NCBI GenBank assembly: GCA_016709315.1
Contig: JADJMZ010000001.1
Span: 372,001 to 436,000 of the forward strand
DNA length: 64,000 nucleotides
Direction of reading: 5' to 3'
Source of the DNA: Ignavibacteria bacterium
Lineage (GTDB): Bacteria; Bacteroidota; Ignavibacteria; Tepidaquicellales; Tepidaquicellaceae
The position numbers and the translations under genes were made by a program. Numbering within the stretch: the first letter of the stretch is position 1; each line of letters starts with the position of its first letter. Shown piece after piece: positions 18,491 through 28,440 of the stretch. The notes below the pieces were generated by a model. It was not told the origin of the DNA. It made no database searches and saw only the letters and a list, made by a program, of their open reading frames with translations.

Positions 18491-19886
18491 ATCGTATTAT
18501 CTCCTTTGCATTTTTAATTTTATCTTCATTCATAACACCGCAGATATCTTCTGCATAAGATACTTTTCTCATACCGGTAAGCACGCAGTTTATTCCTTCC
18601 ACAGAGCTCAGCAGAAGAACCGTTTTCTGAGACAATGAAAGTCCCTGAAATTTTTCTTCGAGGTATTTATTTATAAGACCGTGAATAAATTTACTTCTTT
18701 TGTCGGCTCTCATTTTGTAATAATTGCCTGTGAGATTTAGCAGCTTGTATACTTCCTTAATATATCCCGAGATAAAATCCTTGACACTGATTTCTTTAAT
18801 TTTTTCATCTGCAATATCCATGAGTCTGCTGATCTTTGGTATGAATTGCTGAGAAAGAACGTCATTGAAATGTTCGATGCTTCCGAAAAACTTCCAGTTC
18901 TCCTCAATCAGCTTACCGGCATTCAGTATTCCTTTCAGCGCTTTCAGATCTTCCTCGCTGAGATCTTCTTTCGGTATCTTCTCACTCATCAGATCATCTT
19001 CCATTAAGCCGACAAGTTTTATCTGCTTAATAAAATCCTTTTCCTGAAACGCTTCCCATTTAAAATCGGCAAGACGCACAAGTCCTTTTGAAGTGATCGC
19101 ATTAAGAGGACGGTTTATCAGAACTTTTATTTTGTTTTCAAAAGCAAATTCGAGAACGGTTTTAGTGTTGCCGCTTTGATTCTTGTTTGTAACCGCGCCT
19201 GCTTCTATCAGATTAAACGGAAGCTGAATGGTTTTAAAGTTATGATTTTCAGATACGGACTCTGCGATAGCAAGGACTTTTTCCAGAGAAGTGAAGTCAT
19301 AAACTGACTGACGCAGCGCAAATGTGTTTGAGGAAATTCCGTATTCTCTGATCTTTCCTTCGCTTACTTTTTTCTCGAGAAACTCAAAAGCTTTTCTGAT
19401 CCTTTCATAGTAGATCTTTTCAGCTTCCTGTCTATCAATTTTATTATTCTCAGCCCAGCCGAGATAATATTCGGGATTATGAAGAAGATAAACATCAGCA
19501 TAATCCTGATTCAGTCTGTGAAGCTGACGGCTGATCTGATCTTCCAGAAAACCAGGACTGATGCAGTGCCAGAGTCTTTCCGAATATTCGACGACATCTT
19601 CAAAAGGTTTGCCTTCCTGTTTAAGCTTTGAAGCGAATTTATAATTCTGTCCCTGAATGTAACCGCCTTTCGTAACGATGGTCAGTTCATCTCTTTTAAT
19701 TTTCTTTTCGGAAATCAGATCTTCAATAACCTTCGCGACAAGCTGTTCGCTTCTGCCGTCAGCATAATTAGCAGAAGTGTCTATTAAATTTATTCCGTTT
19801 GTAAGCGCATAGTTCAGAGCATCGTAATGATCTTTGATACTTATGTCAATTCTGTAAGATCCGAATCCTGCCTTTGAATAAGTCAT
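18456..19886 (-). CDS. Aldo/keto reductase family protein
   Basis: The protein has 476 residues, longer than the usual ~320. The N-terminal half is a clear AKR barrel: GFGSYRI, NLIDTSANYADGRSE (catalytic D and Y), VYLLHNPEYYLGW and later INCVLTGM. The additional length comes from an insert near residues 270-400 with no obvious motif. It is NAD(P)H-dependent carbonyl chemistry by family; the substrate is unknown. It is followed by an overlapping membrane-protein gene. Confidence 0.85.
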   Translation of the reverse strand: MTYSKAGFGSYRIDISIKDHYDALNYALTNGINLIDTSANYADGRSEQLVAKVIEDLISEKKIKRDELTIVTKGGYIQGQNYKFASKLKQEGKPFEDVVEYSERLWHCISPGFLEDQISRQLHRLNQDYADVYLLHNPEYYLGWAENNKIDRQEAEKIYYERIRKAFEFLEKKVSEGKIREYGISSNTFALRQSVYDFTSLEKVLAIAESVSENHNFKTIQLPFNLIEAGAVTNKNQSGNTKTVLEFAFENKIKVLINRPLNAITSKGLVRLADFKWEAFQEKDFIKQIKLVGLMEDDLMSEKIPKEDLSEEDLKALKGILNAGKLIEENWKFFGSIEHFNDVLSQQFIPKISRLMDIADEKIKEISVKDFISGYIKEVYKLLNLTGNYYKMRADKRSKFIHGLINKYLEEKFQGLSLSQKTVLLLSSVEGINCVLTGMRKVSYAEDICGVMNEDKIKNAKEIIRFVSEEIERAEN

Positions 19887-19980
19887 TTGTAATTTTTGTT
19901 TTCAAATTAATCATATTAAAGTCATGTATAAAGTCTATTGAAAATTTCCTGCTTCCGGGCATGACTAATAAGTAAACATT

Positions 19981-20075
19981 TCACCTCAAAGGCTCCCGCT
20001 TCGCGAAACGAGCAAAGACTCTAAGAAAAAATTAAAAGAATTATAAAACTTAGAGACTTTAAGTCTTTGAGGTTA
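19981..20075. repeat. Inverted-repeat intergenic element
   Basis: Arms ACCTCAAAG / CTTTGAGGT and inner arms AGACTCTAAG / CTTAGAGACT surround an AT-rich centre, with a GC-rich CCGCTTCGCGAAACGAGC insert near 19995. Related fragments appear at 16805 and 38222. The remainder of the gap 19887-20239 is AT-rich with no gene. Confidence 0.5.
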
Positions 20076-20239
20076 TTCATTAGGACATTCTTTCCAGGTT
20101 TAGAAATCGTGAACGGAGTAACGGTTATAAGATTTGTAAACACTGTTTTATTTTAAAATTATAAGTTTTATTTTGAAGCTATTATCAGTAAATGTAAAAG
20201 ATATATCTTCAGTAAATCAATTATCAAAAAATTAAATAT

Positions 20240-21100
20240 ATGGAATTCGATAAACTCTGGAACTACAGCAAACCGGATGAGACTGAAAAAAAATTCAGGG
20301 AATTACTTCCGGAGATAAAAGCATCAGGCGACAAGTCTGCTTATCTTCAGCTTCTGACTCAGATCGCAAGGACACTCGGACTTCAGAGAAAGTTTGAAGA
20401 TGCACATAAATTGCTGGATGAGACTGAAACTCAGCTTACTGATGATGATCCTGTTTCGAAGATCAGATACCAGCTTGAAAGAGGACGAACATTTAATTCT
20501 TCCGGAAAAACAGAAAAGGCGGAAGAACTTTTTCTGAAAGCTTATGAACTTGGATTAAATTCAGGTGCAGAAAATTTAACCGTAGATGCAGCTCACATGA
20601 TGGCTATTGTCAAATCCGGAGAGCAGTCGCTTGAATGGAATGAAACGGCAATGAAGCTTGCTGAAAATTCCTCCGAACCTGCAGCAAAGAAATGGCTGGG
20701 TTCGCTTTACAACAACACCGGCTGGACATATTTCGATATGAAAGACTATAACAAAGCACTTGAACTTTTTGAAAAATGTAAGGAGTGGCATAAGGAAAGA
20801 AATACAGGGCAGGGATTATTCATTGCAAGGTGGAGTGTATCAAAGACACTGCGAATGCTGGGAAGAGTGGATGAAGCGCTTGATATTCAGAATGAATTAT
20901 TAAAGGAAATTGAAGAAAGCAAAGCGGAGCAGGACGGATATGTTTATGAAGAACTCGGAGAATGCTATTTATTAAAAGGCAATGATGCAGATGCAAAGAA
21001 AAATTTCGGAATTGCTTACGATATGCTTTCAAAGGACATCTGGCTTGCAGAGAATGAAAAGGAAAGACTTCAGCGGATGAAAGAACTTGGGGGCAGATAG
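20240..21100 (+). CDS. Tetratricopeptide repeat protein
   Basis: The protein has 286 residues with no signal peptide, so it is cytoplasmic. Helical TPR units are visible, for example NNTGWTYFDMKDYNKALELFEKC and the preceding GKTEKAEELFLKAYELG; roughly five or six repeats cover the protein. It probably acts as a protein-interaction scaffold. It lies 3 bases upstream of a VOC gene, so the two are likely co-transcribed. Confidence 0.8.
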   Translation: MEFDKLWNYSKPDETEKKFRELLPEIKASGDKSAYLQLLTQIARTLGLQRKFEDAHKLLDETETQLTDDDPVSKIRYQLERGRTFNSSGKTEKAEELFLKAYELGLNSGAENLTVDAAHMMAIVKSGEQSLEWNETAMKLAENSSEPAAKKWLGSLYNNTGWTYFDMKDYNKALELFEKCKEWHKERNTGQGLFIARWSVSKTLRMLGRVDEALDIQNELLKEIEESKAEQDGYVYEELGECYLLKGNDADAKKNFGIAYDMLSKDIWLAENEKERLQRMKELGGR

Positions 21101-21103
21101 CAA

Positions 21104-21454
21104 ATGAGATTCGGACACATAGAAATTTTTTCCGAAGATCCTCTTAAGTCAAAGGATTTTTATTTAAAGATACTTGGCTTTGAGCTGGTTGAAATTCAGC
21201 ATGAAAAATTTGTCTGGATGAAATATTGCGGTACAGAATTTCTTTTGCGTCCCGGAAAAAATGAACTTAAAGTAAATCAATACAAAGATTCAAACACAGG
21301 AATTGTTTTATATACAAATGATCTTGAAAAAAGCAGAAGCGAAATGATCTCCAAAGGTCTGGAATTCAGGGGAACAGACGGCTCGGATGAATGTCTGACA
21401 TTTACTGATCCTGACGGGAACTGGTTTCAGCTTACTGATCCAGATCATTCATAA
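21104..21454 (+). CDS. VOC family (glyoxalase/bleomycin-resistance fold) protein
   Basis: The protein has 116 residues. It begins MRFGHIEIFSEDPLKSKDFYLKILGFEL and ends FTDPDGNWFQLTDP, the standard start and end of a single-domain vicinal-oxygen-chelate protein, with the metal-binding histidine at position 5 and a glutamine near the end. It belongs to a short run of small stress or detoxification-type genes (20240-22682). The substrate is not predictable. Confidence 0.88.
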   Translation: MRFGHIEIFSEDPLKSKDFYLKILGFELVEIQHEKFVWMKYCGTEFLLRPGKNELKVNQYKDSNTGIVLYTNDLEKSRSEMISKGLEFRGTDGSDECLTFTDPDGNWFQLTDPDHS

Positions 21455-21485
21455 AAATTTTTTTGCAAAATTTAAATTAAATAAT

Positions 21486-22079
21486 ATGAGTAATGAAATA
21501 TCAGCAGAAGAAAAACAGAAGATAGAAAACGAATTAAAAAACATTGAGCAGAAGATCGAGGAAATGAGAAAGAAAAGGATTGAGCTTAATTCAAAACTTG
21601 CGGCAATGGATGTAAAGGATTACACGCTCAGAGACAGGGACGGAAAAGATGTAAAGCTTTCTGAAATGTTCGGTGAAAAAGATCATCTGATACTCATTCA
21701 TAATATGGGGAAAGGATGTCCATACTGTACAATGTGGGCAGACGGCTTCAAGGACACATATAAGGAGATTGAAAAGAAGGCTTCATTTGTCCTTGTAAGT
21801 CCTGACAAACCGGAAGTTCATAAAGAATTCGCCGAAGCGCACGGGTGGAATTACAGAAGTTATTCTGCAAACGGAACGGATTTTATTTTTGACATGGGAT
21901 ATGATTTCATTAAGGACGGTAAGCATAATTACTGGCCGGGAGTTTCCGTTTTTCATAAGGATGAGAATGGAAATATTAAAAGAGTTGCAAAAGATTTTTT
22001 CGGTCCGGGAGATTTTTACTGTAATATCTGGCATTTTATAGATCTGCTTCCGACGGAAAATGTTACGATGGATTCCTGA
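21486..22079 (+). CDS. Thioredoxin-like DUF899 family protein
   Basis: The protein has 197 residues. An N-terminal coiled coil (residues 1-40) is followed by a thioredoxin-like domain with NMGKGCPYCTMWADGF (CxxC pair) and LVSPDKPEVHKEFAEAHGW, features of the DUF899/AhpC-TSA-like group. FDMGYD and VFHKDENG complete the fold. It is probably a cytoplasmic redox protein; its partner is unknown. Confidence 0.8.
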   Translation: MSNEISAEEKQKIENELKNIEQKIEEMRKKRIELNSKLAAMDVKDYTLRDRDGKDVKLSEMFGEKDHLILIHNMGKGCPYCTMWADGFKDTYKEIEKKASFVLVSPDKPEVHKEFAEAHGWNYRSYSANGTDFIFDMGYDFIKDGKHNYWPGVSVFHKDENGNIKRVAKDFFGPGDFYCNIWHFIDLLPTENVTMDS

Positions 22080-22081
22080 TT

Positions 22082-22146
22082 AGTGAATAGGCAATAGGCA
22101 ATAGTGAATAGGCAATAGACAATGGTGAATGGTGAATGGTGATTCG
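22082..22146. repeat. Short AT-rich tandem repeat
   Basis: Degenerate repeats of GTGAATAGGCAATAG and then GTGAATG lie directly after the DUF899-type stop. This is simple-sequence spacer with no ORF. Confidence 0.8.
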
Positions 22147-22187
22147 TAGAATAATGTCATTTAAGTTATAATTAAAATCTACTTAAG

Positions 22188-22682
22188 ATGGAAAACAAAA
22201 CTTCTCAATATTTTGCACAGCAGTTCGAAATGGTGACAGAATGGATAAACTGGCTGCTGGAAGATTTAACAGATGAAGATCTAAGGACAGAACTTTCACC
22301 GGGAAAGAATCACGGAATCTGGATACTCGGACATCTTATTGCAAGCGATGATGATTTTTCTTTATTCATGGGAACAGGTAATCCGGTCTATCCCGAAATT
22401 CAGGAATTGTTCGGACAGGGAAGCAAGCTTCAGCCGCCTGATAAATATCCTGATGTGAAAAGTCTCAGAGTAAAATGGGATGAGATCTGTGAGAAGAACA
22501 GAAAGATATATTCGGAACTTAAGGACGAAGATTTTGACAAGCCGCATGCAATGATCAAAAATTATGACACGGATTACTTTAAAACAAAAGGAAGAGTAAT
22601 AATGGCATGGCAGATCCATCAGGCATATCATGCCGGACAGCTAGCAGTGATTGCATCTCATTTAGGTAAAAGCAGATATTGA
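22188..22682 (+). CDS. DinB-like superfamily protein
   Basis: The protein has 164 residues with a four-helix-bundle pattern. Metal-ligand histidines fit the DinB layout: the first in WILGHLIASDD and the C-terminal pair in HQAYHAGQL (HxxxH). Family members include thiol S-transferases and stress-induced proteins of unknown substrate. Complete and cytoplasmic. Confidence 0.85.
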   Translation: MENKTSQYFAQQFEMVTEWINWLLEDLTDEDLRTELSPGKNHGIWILGHLIASDDDFSLFMGTGNPVYPEIQELFGQGSKLQPPDKYPDVKSLRVKWDEICEKNRKIYSELKDEDFDKPHAMIKNYDTDYFKTKGRVIMAWQIHQAYHAGQLAVIASHLGKSRY

Positions 22683-22732
22683 ACCAGAAAATATTTTTAT
22701 ATAAACTTCATACAGGATAAAAAAGGAAATTA

Positions 22733-23383
22733 TTGACAACAAAAGAATATTTCAAACGCTGGAAAACTTATCTTAACAATCCTGTTTCAAGAGTTGAATT
22801 TACGGTAACAATTCTTCTTCTGGTTATCACTGTTTTTTCATTCAGCAGATATCTGCTGTTCAATGAAGCAAGACACGGAGCTGTTTTGGATGACCCTTTG
22901 CTGAAACATTTTAATGCGATTGATCTGAATCCGGTTTTATTTTTTGCAATTTATTCTTCGCTTATAATCGGACTTGTTTCTTTCAGCTTCACGCCTAACC
23001 GGCTGCTGCTTGCATTTCAGACATATACGCTGATGGTGTTATTCAGAATGACAGCAATGTATCTTGTTCCGCTCGATCCTCCGCCCGGATGCATAGACCT
23101 TGATGATCCGGTTGTATTTATTCTGGGTACGGGTCAGAAAATAATCAAAGACCTTTTCTTTTCAGGACATACTTCGACAGCATTCATGCTTTTTCAGATC
23201 GCGAGGAATAAATTTCTCAAAGGATATTTTCTGATCGCAACGATCACAGTAGGTTCGTGCGTGATACTTCAGAAAGCCCATTATACAATTGATGTATTTG
23301 CGGGATTAGTATTCTCTTACACTTCTTATCAGCTTGTAAAATCTTTTCACAGAAAATTCAAAAGCGATTTAAAGCATTTATGA
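22733..23383 (+). CDS. PAP2-like membrane phosphatase
   Basis: The protein has 216 residues with about six hydrophobic helices. The catalytic elements are FSGHTSTAF (motif 2) and HYTIDVFAG (motif 3 with catalytic His and Asp), as in the PAP2_C/sphingomyelin-synthase-like branch. It probably removes phosphate from a lipid such as undecaprenyl or phosphatidate phosphate, or transfers a head group. The start is TTG. Confidence 0.82.
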   Translation: MTTKEYFKRWKTYLNNPVSRVEFTVTILLLVITVFSFSRYLLFNEARHGAVLDDPLLKHFNAIDLNPVLFFAIYSSLIIGLVSFSFTPNRLLLAFQTYTLMVLFRMTAMYLVPLDPPPGCIDLDDPVVFILGTGQKIIKDLFFSGHTSTAFMLFQIARNKFLKGYFLIATITVGSCVILQKAHYTIDVFAGLVFSYTSYQLVKSFHRKFKSDLKHL

Positions 23384-23385
23384 AA

Positions 23386-23541
23386 GACTTCAGTTCATTA
23401 AAGTGAACTACAATGAATATTTGGATTCAAGGGGGCTATCTAAAAAATCTGTCAGTATTTCCGGACTTCAGTTCATTAAAGTGAACTGCAATGAATGTTT
23501 GGACTCCAGGGGGCTGTCTAAAAAGTCTGTCAATATTTCCG
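23386..23541. repeat. Tandem duplication of a 78-bp unit
   Basis: Two ~90% identical 78-bp units (23386-23463 and 23464-23541) begin GACTTCAGTTCATTAAAG. Each contains the dyad AGTTCA-TTAAAG-TGAACT followed by a GGGGGCT stretch. There is no ORF. Confidence 0.85.
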
Positions 23542-23631
23542 TCGGTCAACTTCATTAAACAAATAGTTTTGGAATTAAAAGATTGTAAATAAATTCAATA
23601 AAAAAAATTTCAGGTATTCTTCATTGCAAAT

Positions 23632-24636
23632 TTATTTCAGCAAAACCATACGTTTCGTAACTGTATTACCGGCAGTAGTCAGAGTGTAATAATAAATTCC
23701 GCTTGGCGCATTTCCCGCAAGCCAGGTGATCTCATAAGTTCCTGCATTCAGGGATTCACTGACAAGAGAAGCGACTTCCTTTCCAAGCATATCATAAATT
23801 TTCAAAGAAACAAATCCCGATCTCGATATTCCGAATTCCAGATTTGTAACCGGGTTAAACGGATTAGGATAATTTTGTGCAAGGAAAATTCCGGATGGAA
23901 TTTCAGCAGAAACATTTTTAACTGAAGTAAGAAAATTATTATACAATACCTGCAAAGAATCAATCGGATCTTTATTAACGGGAGTGTTATTCACGTTCAG
24001 ACTTAGATAGAGTGTTCCGAGAGTATCCTGAGTTCTTCCGACTCTCAGAAATGCTGAGATCGAAGAAGTATTCCTTCCGGCGCATCTTGTATCCGCTCCG
24101 ATCACTTTTGCACCCTGAAGCGCAGCCATGAGTTTATCTGCTAGGGTTCCCTGAGTCCTTAAAAAACGCGACTGCATCGAATCAAGTATCTGCTGTCCAA
24201 GCAGAATGTTTCCCTGTATGGAATAAGTCGGACCGAGTATATGATTTTTATAATCGAGACAGTTAGCGCCTGTGTAAGCCGCTGTCCTGCCGCCTGATAT
24301 AAGATCAACAATTCCGTATTGTCTGACCGAAGGATTTCCCTGAGCGTCATGAGCTACTACAGAATCCCTTATCTGCTGCGGAGAAAGTCCCAGGTTCATC
24401 AGACTTCTTGCATAGTTCTGATTTGATGAAAGATAAGATGCCTGTGTGTGTATCACTCCTCTGCCCGGATGTACGTCGCTGAGAATAATGCTTCCCGCGA
24501 CACATGAAGCTCCCGCGCTGCCAACCTCTCCTGTAACAGGATCAATGGCAACGATTGAAAAAGTATCCTGCGGGCTTGCTGAGTTTATGCTGAACAATAA
24601 AATTAAAACTGAAAAAAGAATTTTGATTAGCTTCAT
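23632..24636 (-). CDS. Secreted DUF1028 protein with T9SS sorting domain
   Basis: The protein has 334 residues. A signal peptide (residues 1-22, ending NSASPQ) precedes a DUF1028 domain with DTFSIVAIDPVTGEVGSAGASC, an Ntn-hydrolase-like family. The final ~85 residues are a type IX secretion C-terminal domain (NYPNPFNP, KIYDMLGKEV, SGIYYYTL, KRMVLLK), so it is predicted to cross the outer membrane and be surface-attached. It appears monocistronic. Confidence 0.9.
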   Translation of the reverse strand: MKLIKILFSVLILLFSINSASPQDTFSIVAIDPVTGEVGSAGASCVAGSIILSDVHPGRGVIHTQASYLSSNQNYARSLMNLGLSPQQIRDSVVAHDAQGNPSVRQYGIVDLISGGRTAAYTGANCLDYKNHILGPTYSIQGNILLGQQILDSMQSRFLRTQGTLADKLMAALQGAKVIGADTRCAGRNTSSISAFLRVGRTQDTLGTLYLSLNVNNTPVNKDPIDSLQVLYNNFLTSVKNVSAEIPSGIFLAQNYPNPFNPVTNLEFGISRSGFVSLKIYDMLGKEVASLVSESLNAGTYEITWLAGNAPSGIYYYTLTTAGNTVTKRMVLLK

Positions 24637-24770
24637 GATATTAATGATTATTTCTGTAAACTAAGTAATTATTAAAATTTTAAAAATGAATTTTTAAGTA
24701 ATGCTGTTATTTGAATAAAACTTTTGCTTGGGGAAGAAGTTTTTAGTACCAGATTTTTTGGTATAAACAA

Positions 24771-24834
24771 TAAATCTAAAATCAAAAATCTAAAATCAAA
24801 GATCTTAAAATCAAAGATCTAAAATCAAAGATCT
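24771..24834. repeat. AT-rich tandem repeat
   Basis: Repeats of roughly TCTAAAATCAAAGA lie between the DUF1028 gene and the end of the GT39-like gene, whose last codons touch the array. Confidence 0.8.
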
Positions 24835-25306
24835 ATTTTTTAACTTTATATAGTATTGTTACAGGATTAGTTGTTGATGTCACAACTTCAAGTTCTTCAG
24901 GCGGAGATTCTGCAAAAAGAAGATTTTTCTTAAGATTTTCAGTTGAAGAAATTAGACCTTCATTCTCGCTGACAAAAACATAATCCGCATTATTGTATTT
25001 AACATTCTGAATAAATTCAGAATAATTTTCAGAATATGGCATAGCAATAAATTGCATGTTTAAATAATATGCTATATGAGGTTTTCTCGCCATAATTGAT
25101 TTTCCGTAAAATTTCTCTTTATAATTTTTTTCAACGAAATCTCTTACTGTTAAAATTTCAACCGGTACTTTATTTATATCTTCCTTAGCAATTAGATAAG
25201 AATTATAAAAATTTAACAATATTAATGAAAATAATATCAATCCGAAAAGTTTGAAATTTGAGAGTTTAAGATTAAACTTTTCAAGAAAATTCCAGAGAAA
25301 AAACAT
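24833..25306 (-). pseudogene. GT39-like glycosyltransferase, C-terminal fragment
   Basis: This is the third segment of a gene that starts at 26431. Reading upstream from 25306, a different frame (about 25310-25495) encodes the missing middle, including ILLIFYSERFSIPLLPFYC, typical of the last membrane helices of PMT_2 proteins. Removing one T from the coding-strand T-run just after position 25306 joins the middle frame to this one as VNVFLWNFLEKF. The soluble tail (residues 50-157) matches what follows the helices in such enzymes. Confidence 0.65.
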
Positions 25307-25456
25307 TAACGATCAGAAAACAATAAAATGGTAATAAAGGAATGGAGAATCTTTCCGAATAAAAAATCAGCAGTATTTGAAGATAGAAAATAAAACTTCC
25401 CAGTAAAAAGTATTTCGCAGAAATATTCTCTGATTTCCATTTAAGAATAAATAAGA

Positions 25457-26431
25457 TTAAACCGATACCAAGCAGAATACCAATGTACTTAGGAAAAATC
25501 TGAATGCATCTTTAGTAAAATAAGTTATAAAATTTTTTCCAAGCTTTTTTGTAAATGTTCCAAAGTCATTGAAAACGACATCTGACATTGATTTAAATGA
25601 GTCCTGATTTTTTGACACCCATTCATCTTTTGACATAGTATCCGGTTTATAAAAAGTAAATGCTGTGTTTTTGTAATTCTCATTGTAAATGAAATGTCCG
25701 GTTATCTTATAGCAAATTAATCCCCAGCCCGAAACAAAAATAATTACCGGGATTAAATAATAAACTAACGGTTTTAAAAGAATATTTCTTTTAGAAACAT
25801 TTTCGGTAATAATTGTTTTGTGAAATTTCGAAAAAATAATTAACAATGCAAATAATATCAAAGATATTCCTGTATATCTGGTAAGATAAGCAAGTCCTGT
25901 GAAGATTCCCGCAAATAGTAAATTTTTATATTTTAAACTGTCTTCTTTTAAAAGAAAAAACACAGATGAAGTATAAAACACAAGAAAAAGCATATCTGTA
26001 CCGGGTTCATAAGTATATCTCCAGAATACCTGATTCACTGAAACAAACAAAACTGTTATCAAAGCACCTTCACGGTTAAAAATAGAATTAACTAATTTTG
26101 ATATAAAAAAAAGAGAGAGACTAGCGCAAAGGACATTCAGAAACTTTCCCGCTAAATAAAAATCATATTTAAAAAAGAAACCTGTGGCAGCTAAAAAAAT
26201 CTGATATACAGGTCCTCTGAATTGATCAATAATTAAATTTCCTTTTAAGAATTCTTTTGCCTGAGTAACATAAGCGACATAGAAGTCAGTTTCTACACCG
26301 TAGTCGCCTATAAGCCTGTTAGACAAAGTAATTATTAACATTACTATAAAATACAATACGGGTATTATATAAAAGAAAATGTTTGAGTTAAGGAAACCGG
26401 ATTCCGAGAAAATAAAATTATTTTTATTCAA
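25457..26431 (-). pseudogene. GT39-like (PMT_2) membrane glycosyltransferase, N-terminal part
   Basis: The visible part is 324 codons with multiple helices. The first periplasmic loop has LIGDYGVETDFYVAYVTQAK and then FRGPVYQIFLAA, the layout of lipid-sugar-dependent GT39/ArnT-type transferases. The frame ends early after KDAFRFFLS; adding one T to the T-run before CCTAAG (near 25500) continues it as FPKYIGILLGIGL. The intact enzyme would span 24833-26431 (~530 residues) with two compensating homopolymer indels. Confidence 0.7.
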
Positions 26432-26609
26432 AATATAATTTCAATTAGATTTTGTAAAAATAGTGATTTATTTACTAAAAAATTATTGTTTCTGTCCCGA
26501 TGCGGTCCCCGAGGAAAATGAAAACTGAAAATTAAATTGTAGTAAATGCGTGCGATTATACAGTAACAGCTTTATATACTTTTGACATATTACTATTACT
26601 AATGAATTC

Positions 26610-27776
26610 TTAAAATAATAGATGTTGAAAACTTTTATGGCCTGATAAAACAATTCCAAGATTATTATCAACAGCGCTTAAATCAGAAGCATCTACGATT
26701 TCATCTCCATTTATATCAGTCTTAACATAACCAAAAACAGAGTTTAAAATATCATTGTCAATTTCGCTTAAATCACCGGCATCAATTATTCCGTCCTGAT
26801 TTACATCTCCATTGTATATACAGTATTTCCCTGATTTCAAAATCAGATTGCTTCCAAACGCCTGGCTTGCTGCGGTAGAAAAACTATAGTTTACCGATCC
26901 TCCGGCAGTAAATATCTTTGGCTGAGCGGACCAGGTTTCGATGGAATTTCTTTGTGTGACGACTATGTAATAATTACCGGCAGCTGCATTACTGAACAGC
27001 AAAACTCCGTTACCGGAATTATTAAGTGCAGTCATTGAAGAATCAACTTTATTATAAGGAGAAGCTGCATTCCTTAAATAAATTTTTACGGAATCAATTA
27101 CCATGGAAGTTCCGTCCCAGAATCCCTGAATTATGGAGGTTAAGTTTAAAGATAATAAATTTGCGGTAGAGAGAGTTACACGCATGTTATCAGCCATATA
27201 GATTACACCATAGTCCTGGCATGTTGGCGGGCGGCTGGCATAATGAACCACCACACTGTTGAATCCCTGCGGAAAATTGCATCTCAGAGTATCGGACGGC
27301 CATGTGCCCGGATTTCTCGCCGTCTTCGTGCTGGTCCCAACAAAACTGCCGTTCATATAAGCGGTCACCCTCATGGTAGCTGCGTCATCGCAGCCTAATT
27401 CCTGACAGGCGTACATTATAGAGAATTCGGAAAGTGTTTGATCGAAACTGATGAGCAGATCTGAAAGATTGATGCTGTTAGGATAGATAATACGTCCTGC
27501 AAATCCCTGCGGCGTGAAGCCCATCACGTTGGCATTCTGTATGGAATACCCCTGACCTGTTGCCGATAAGTGAGCTGTACTATTGTTCACAGTCAGGTTG
27601 ATGGGAAGAGAAGTGTAAAGCGGAGCATTATCGAAGTCAAAAAGCACCGCCTGGGCTGAAGCCGGGGAAACCTGCATTATGAAACTGAGAGTTAACAAGA
27701 TTATGCATGACATTATAATTAAATTGCTCTTTAAAGTTACAGACACTGCTGATCTTTTTAAGTATAAAGTTTTCAT
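26610..27776 (-). CDS. Secreted protein with dockerin-like C-terminal module
   Basis: The protein has 388 residues, with a signal peptide ending near ASAQA. Residues ~45-200 form a beta-sandwich-like domain (LFDFDNAPLYTSLP, YACQELGCDDAATMRV) of the kind seen in carbohydrate-binding exoproteins. The last ~180 residues contain a transthyretin-like segment (VKIYLRNAASPY, SIETWSAQ) and two EF-hand/dockerin loops (GDVNQDGIIDAGDLSEIDND, TDINGDEIVDASDLSAVDNN). The same module closes the proteins ending at 30756 and 33600. Confidence 0.8.
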   Translation of the reverse strand: MKTLYLKRSAVSVTLKSNLIIMSCIILLTLSFIMQVSPASAQAVLFDFDNAPLYTSLPINLTVNNSTAHLSATGQGYSIQNANVMGFTPQGFAGRIIYPNSINLSDLLISFDQTLSEFSIMYACQELGCDDAATMRVTAYMNGSFVGTSTKTARNPGTWPSDTLRCNFPQGFNSVVVHYASRPPTCQDYGVIYMADNMRVTLSTANLLSLNLTSIIQGFWDGTSMVIDSVKIYLRNAASPYNKVDSSMTALNNSGNGVLLFSNAAAGNYYIVVTQRNSIETWSAQPKIFTAGGSVNYSFSTAASQAFGSNLILKSGKYCIYNGDVNQDGIIDAGDLSEIDNDILNSVFGYVKTDINGDEIVDASDLSAVDNNLGIVLSGHKSFQHLLF

Positions 27777-28182
27777 GATATTTAATATTAAAATATATAT
27801 TTATGAAAAAACTCCTGAACAAAATTTTTTTTAATTTAAATATTTATAAAAGGAGAGTAAAAACTTCTGAACAACAGGATGATGATAAACAGGATTGCAC
27901 GGCATCTGTCAAACAGCTCTCCTGATGAAATATTACAAAAAATCATTGTATACAATATGTAATATTTTATACACTCAAATATTCTTATTGTCATGCAGTT
28001 AGAAATGATTCCAAAGTAAATTTATTTATAACTGATGTTACGCAAAAGATTAATATTTTTCGATTTTAACTTTTTTAAATCAGAAAAATAGTAAATAATT
28101 TTAAAAATAATTTTTATTTCAGTAAACTACGATCTTTTACCAAATCAATTTATAAATATTATTTGAAAATAAATGAGACAAT
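27777..28182. other. AT-rich divergent intergenic region
   Basis: 406 bases between divergent secreted-protein genes. No ORF, tRNA or strong hairpin was found; it presumably carries the two promoters. Confidence 0.5.
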
Positions 28183-28431
28183 ATGAATAAAAATTTACTG
28201 TTTGTTTTAACATTAATTATTATTGCTGCCTTTGCAGTAAACAAAGCGACATCTCAGAACCCTGCTTATAATCTGTCGGCTAAGAATTTTCAGTTTATGG
28301 ATTTTGCGGGTGACGGAATTGATGCAATGATATTTGACATTGTTATCGAACACACAAATTTAGCAGCTTCAGGACCGTTTGAATTCGGATTTGGCAGTAC
28401 TATTTTAATATTTAAAATGCAGTATGAGTAA
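28183..28431 (+). pseudogene. 5' fragment of a secreted-protein gene, truncated at a leader cassette
   Basis: A signal peptide (ending ATSQN) and the mature start YNLSAKNFQF...FDIVIEHTNLAASGPFEF resemble the N-terminus of T9SS-group exoproteins. After FGFG the frame shifts: restoring one G gives GQYYFNI, then stops. The rest of the gene is absent and leader copy A begins within ten bases, so this looks like the stump left by a recombination. Confidence 0.6.
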
Positions 28432-28440
28432 CATCGGACT

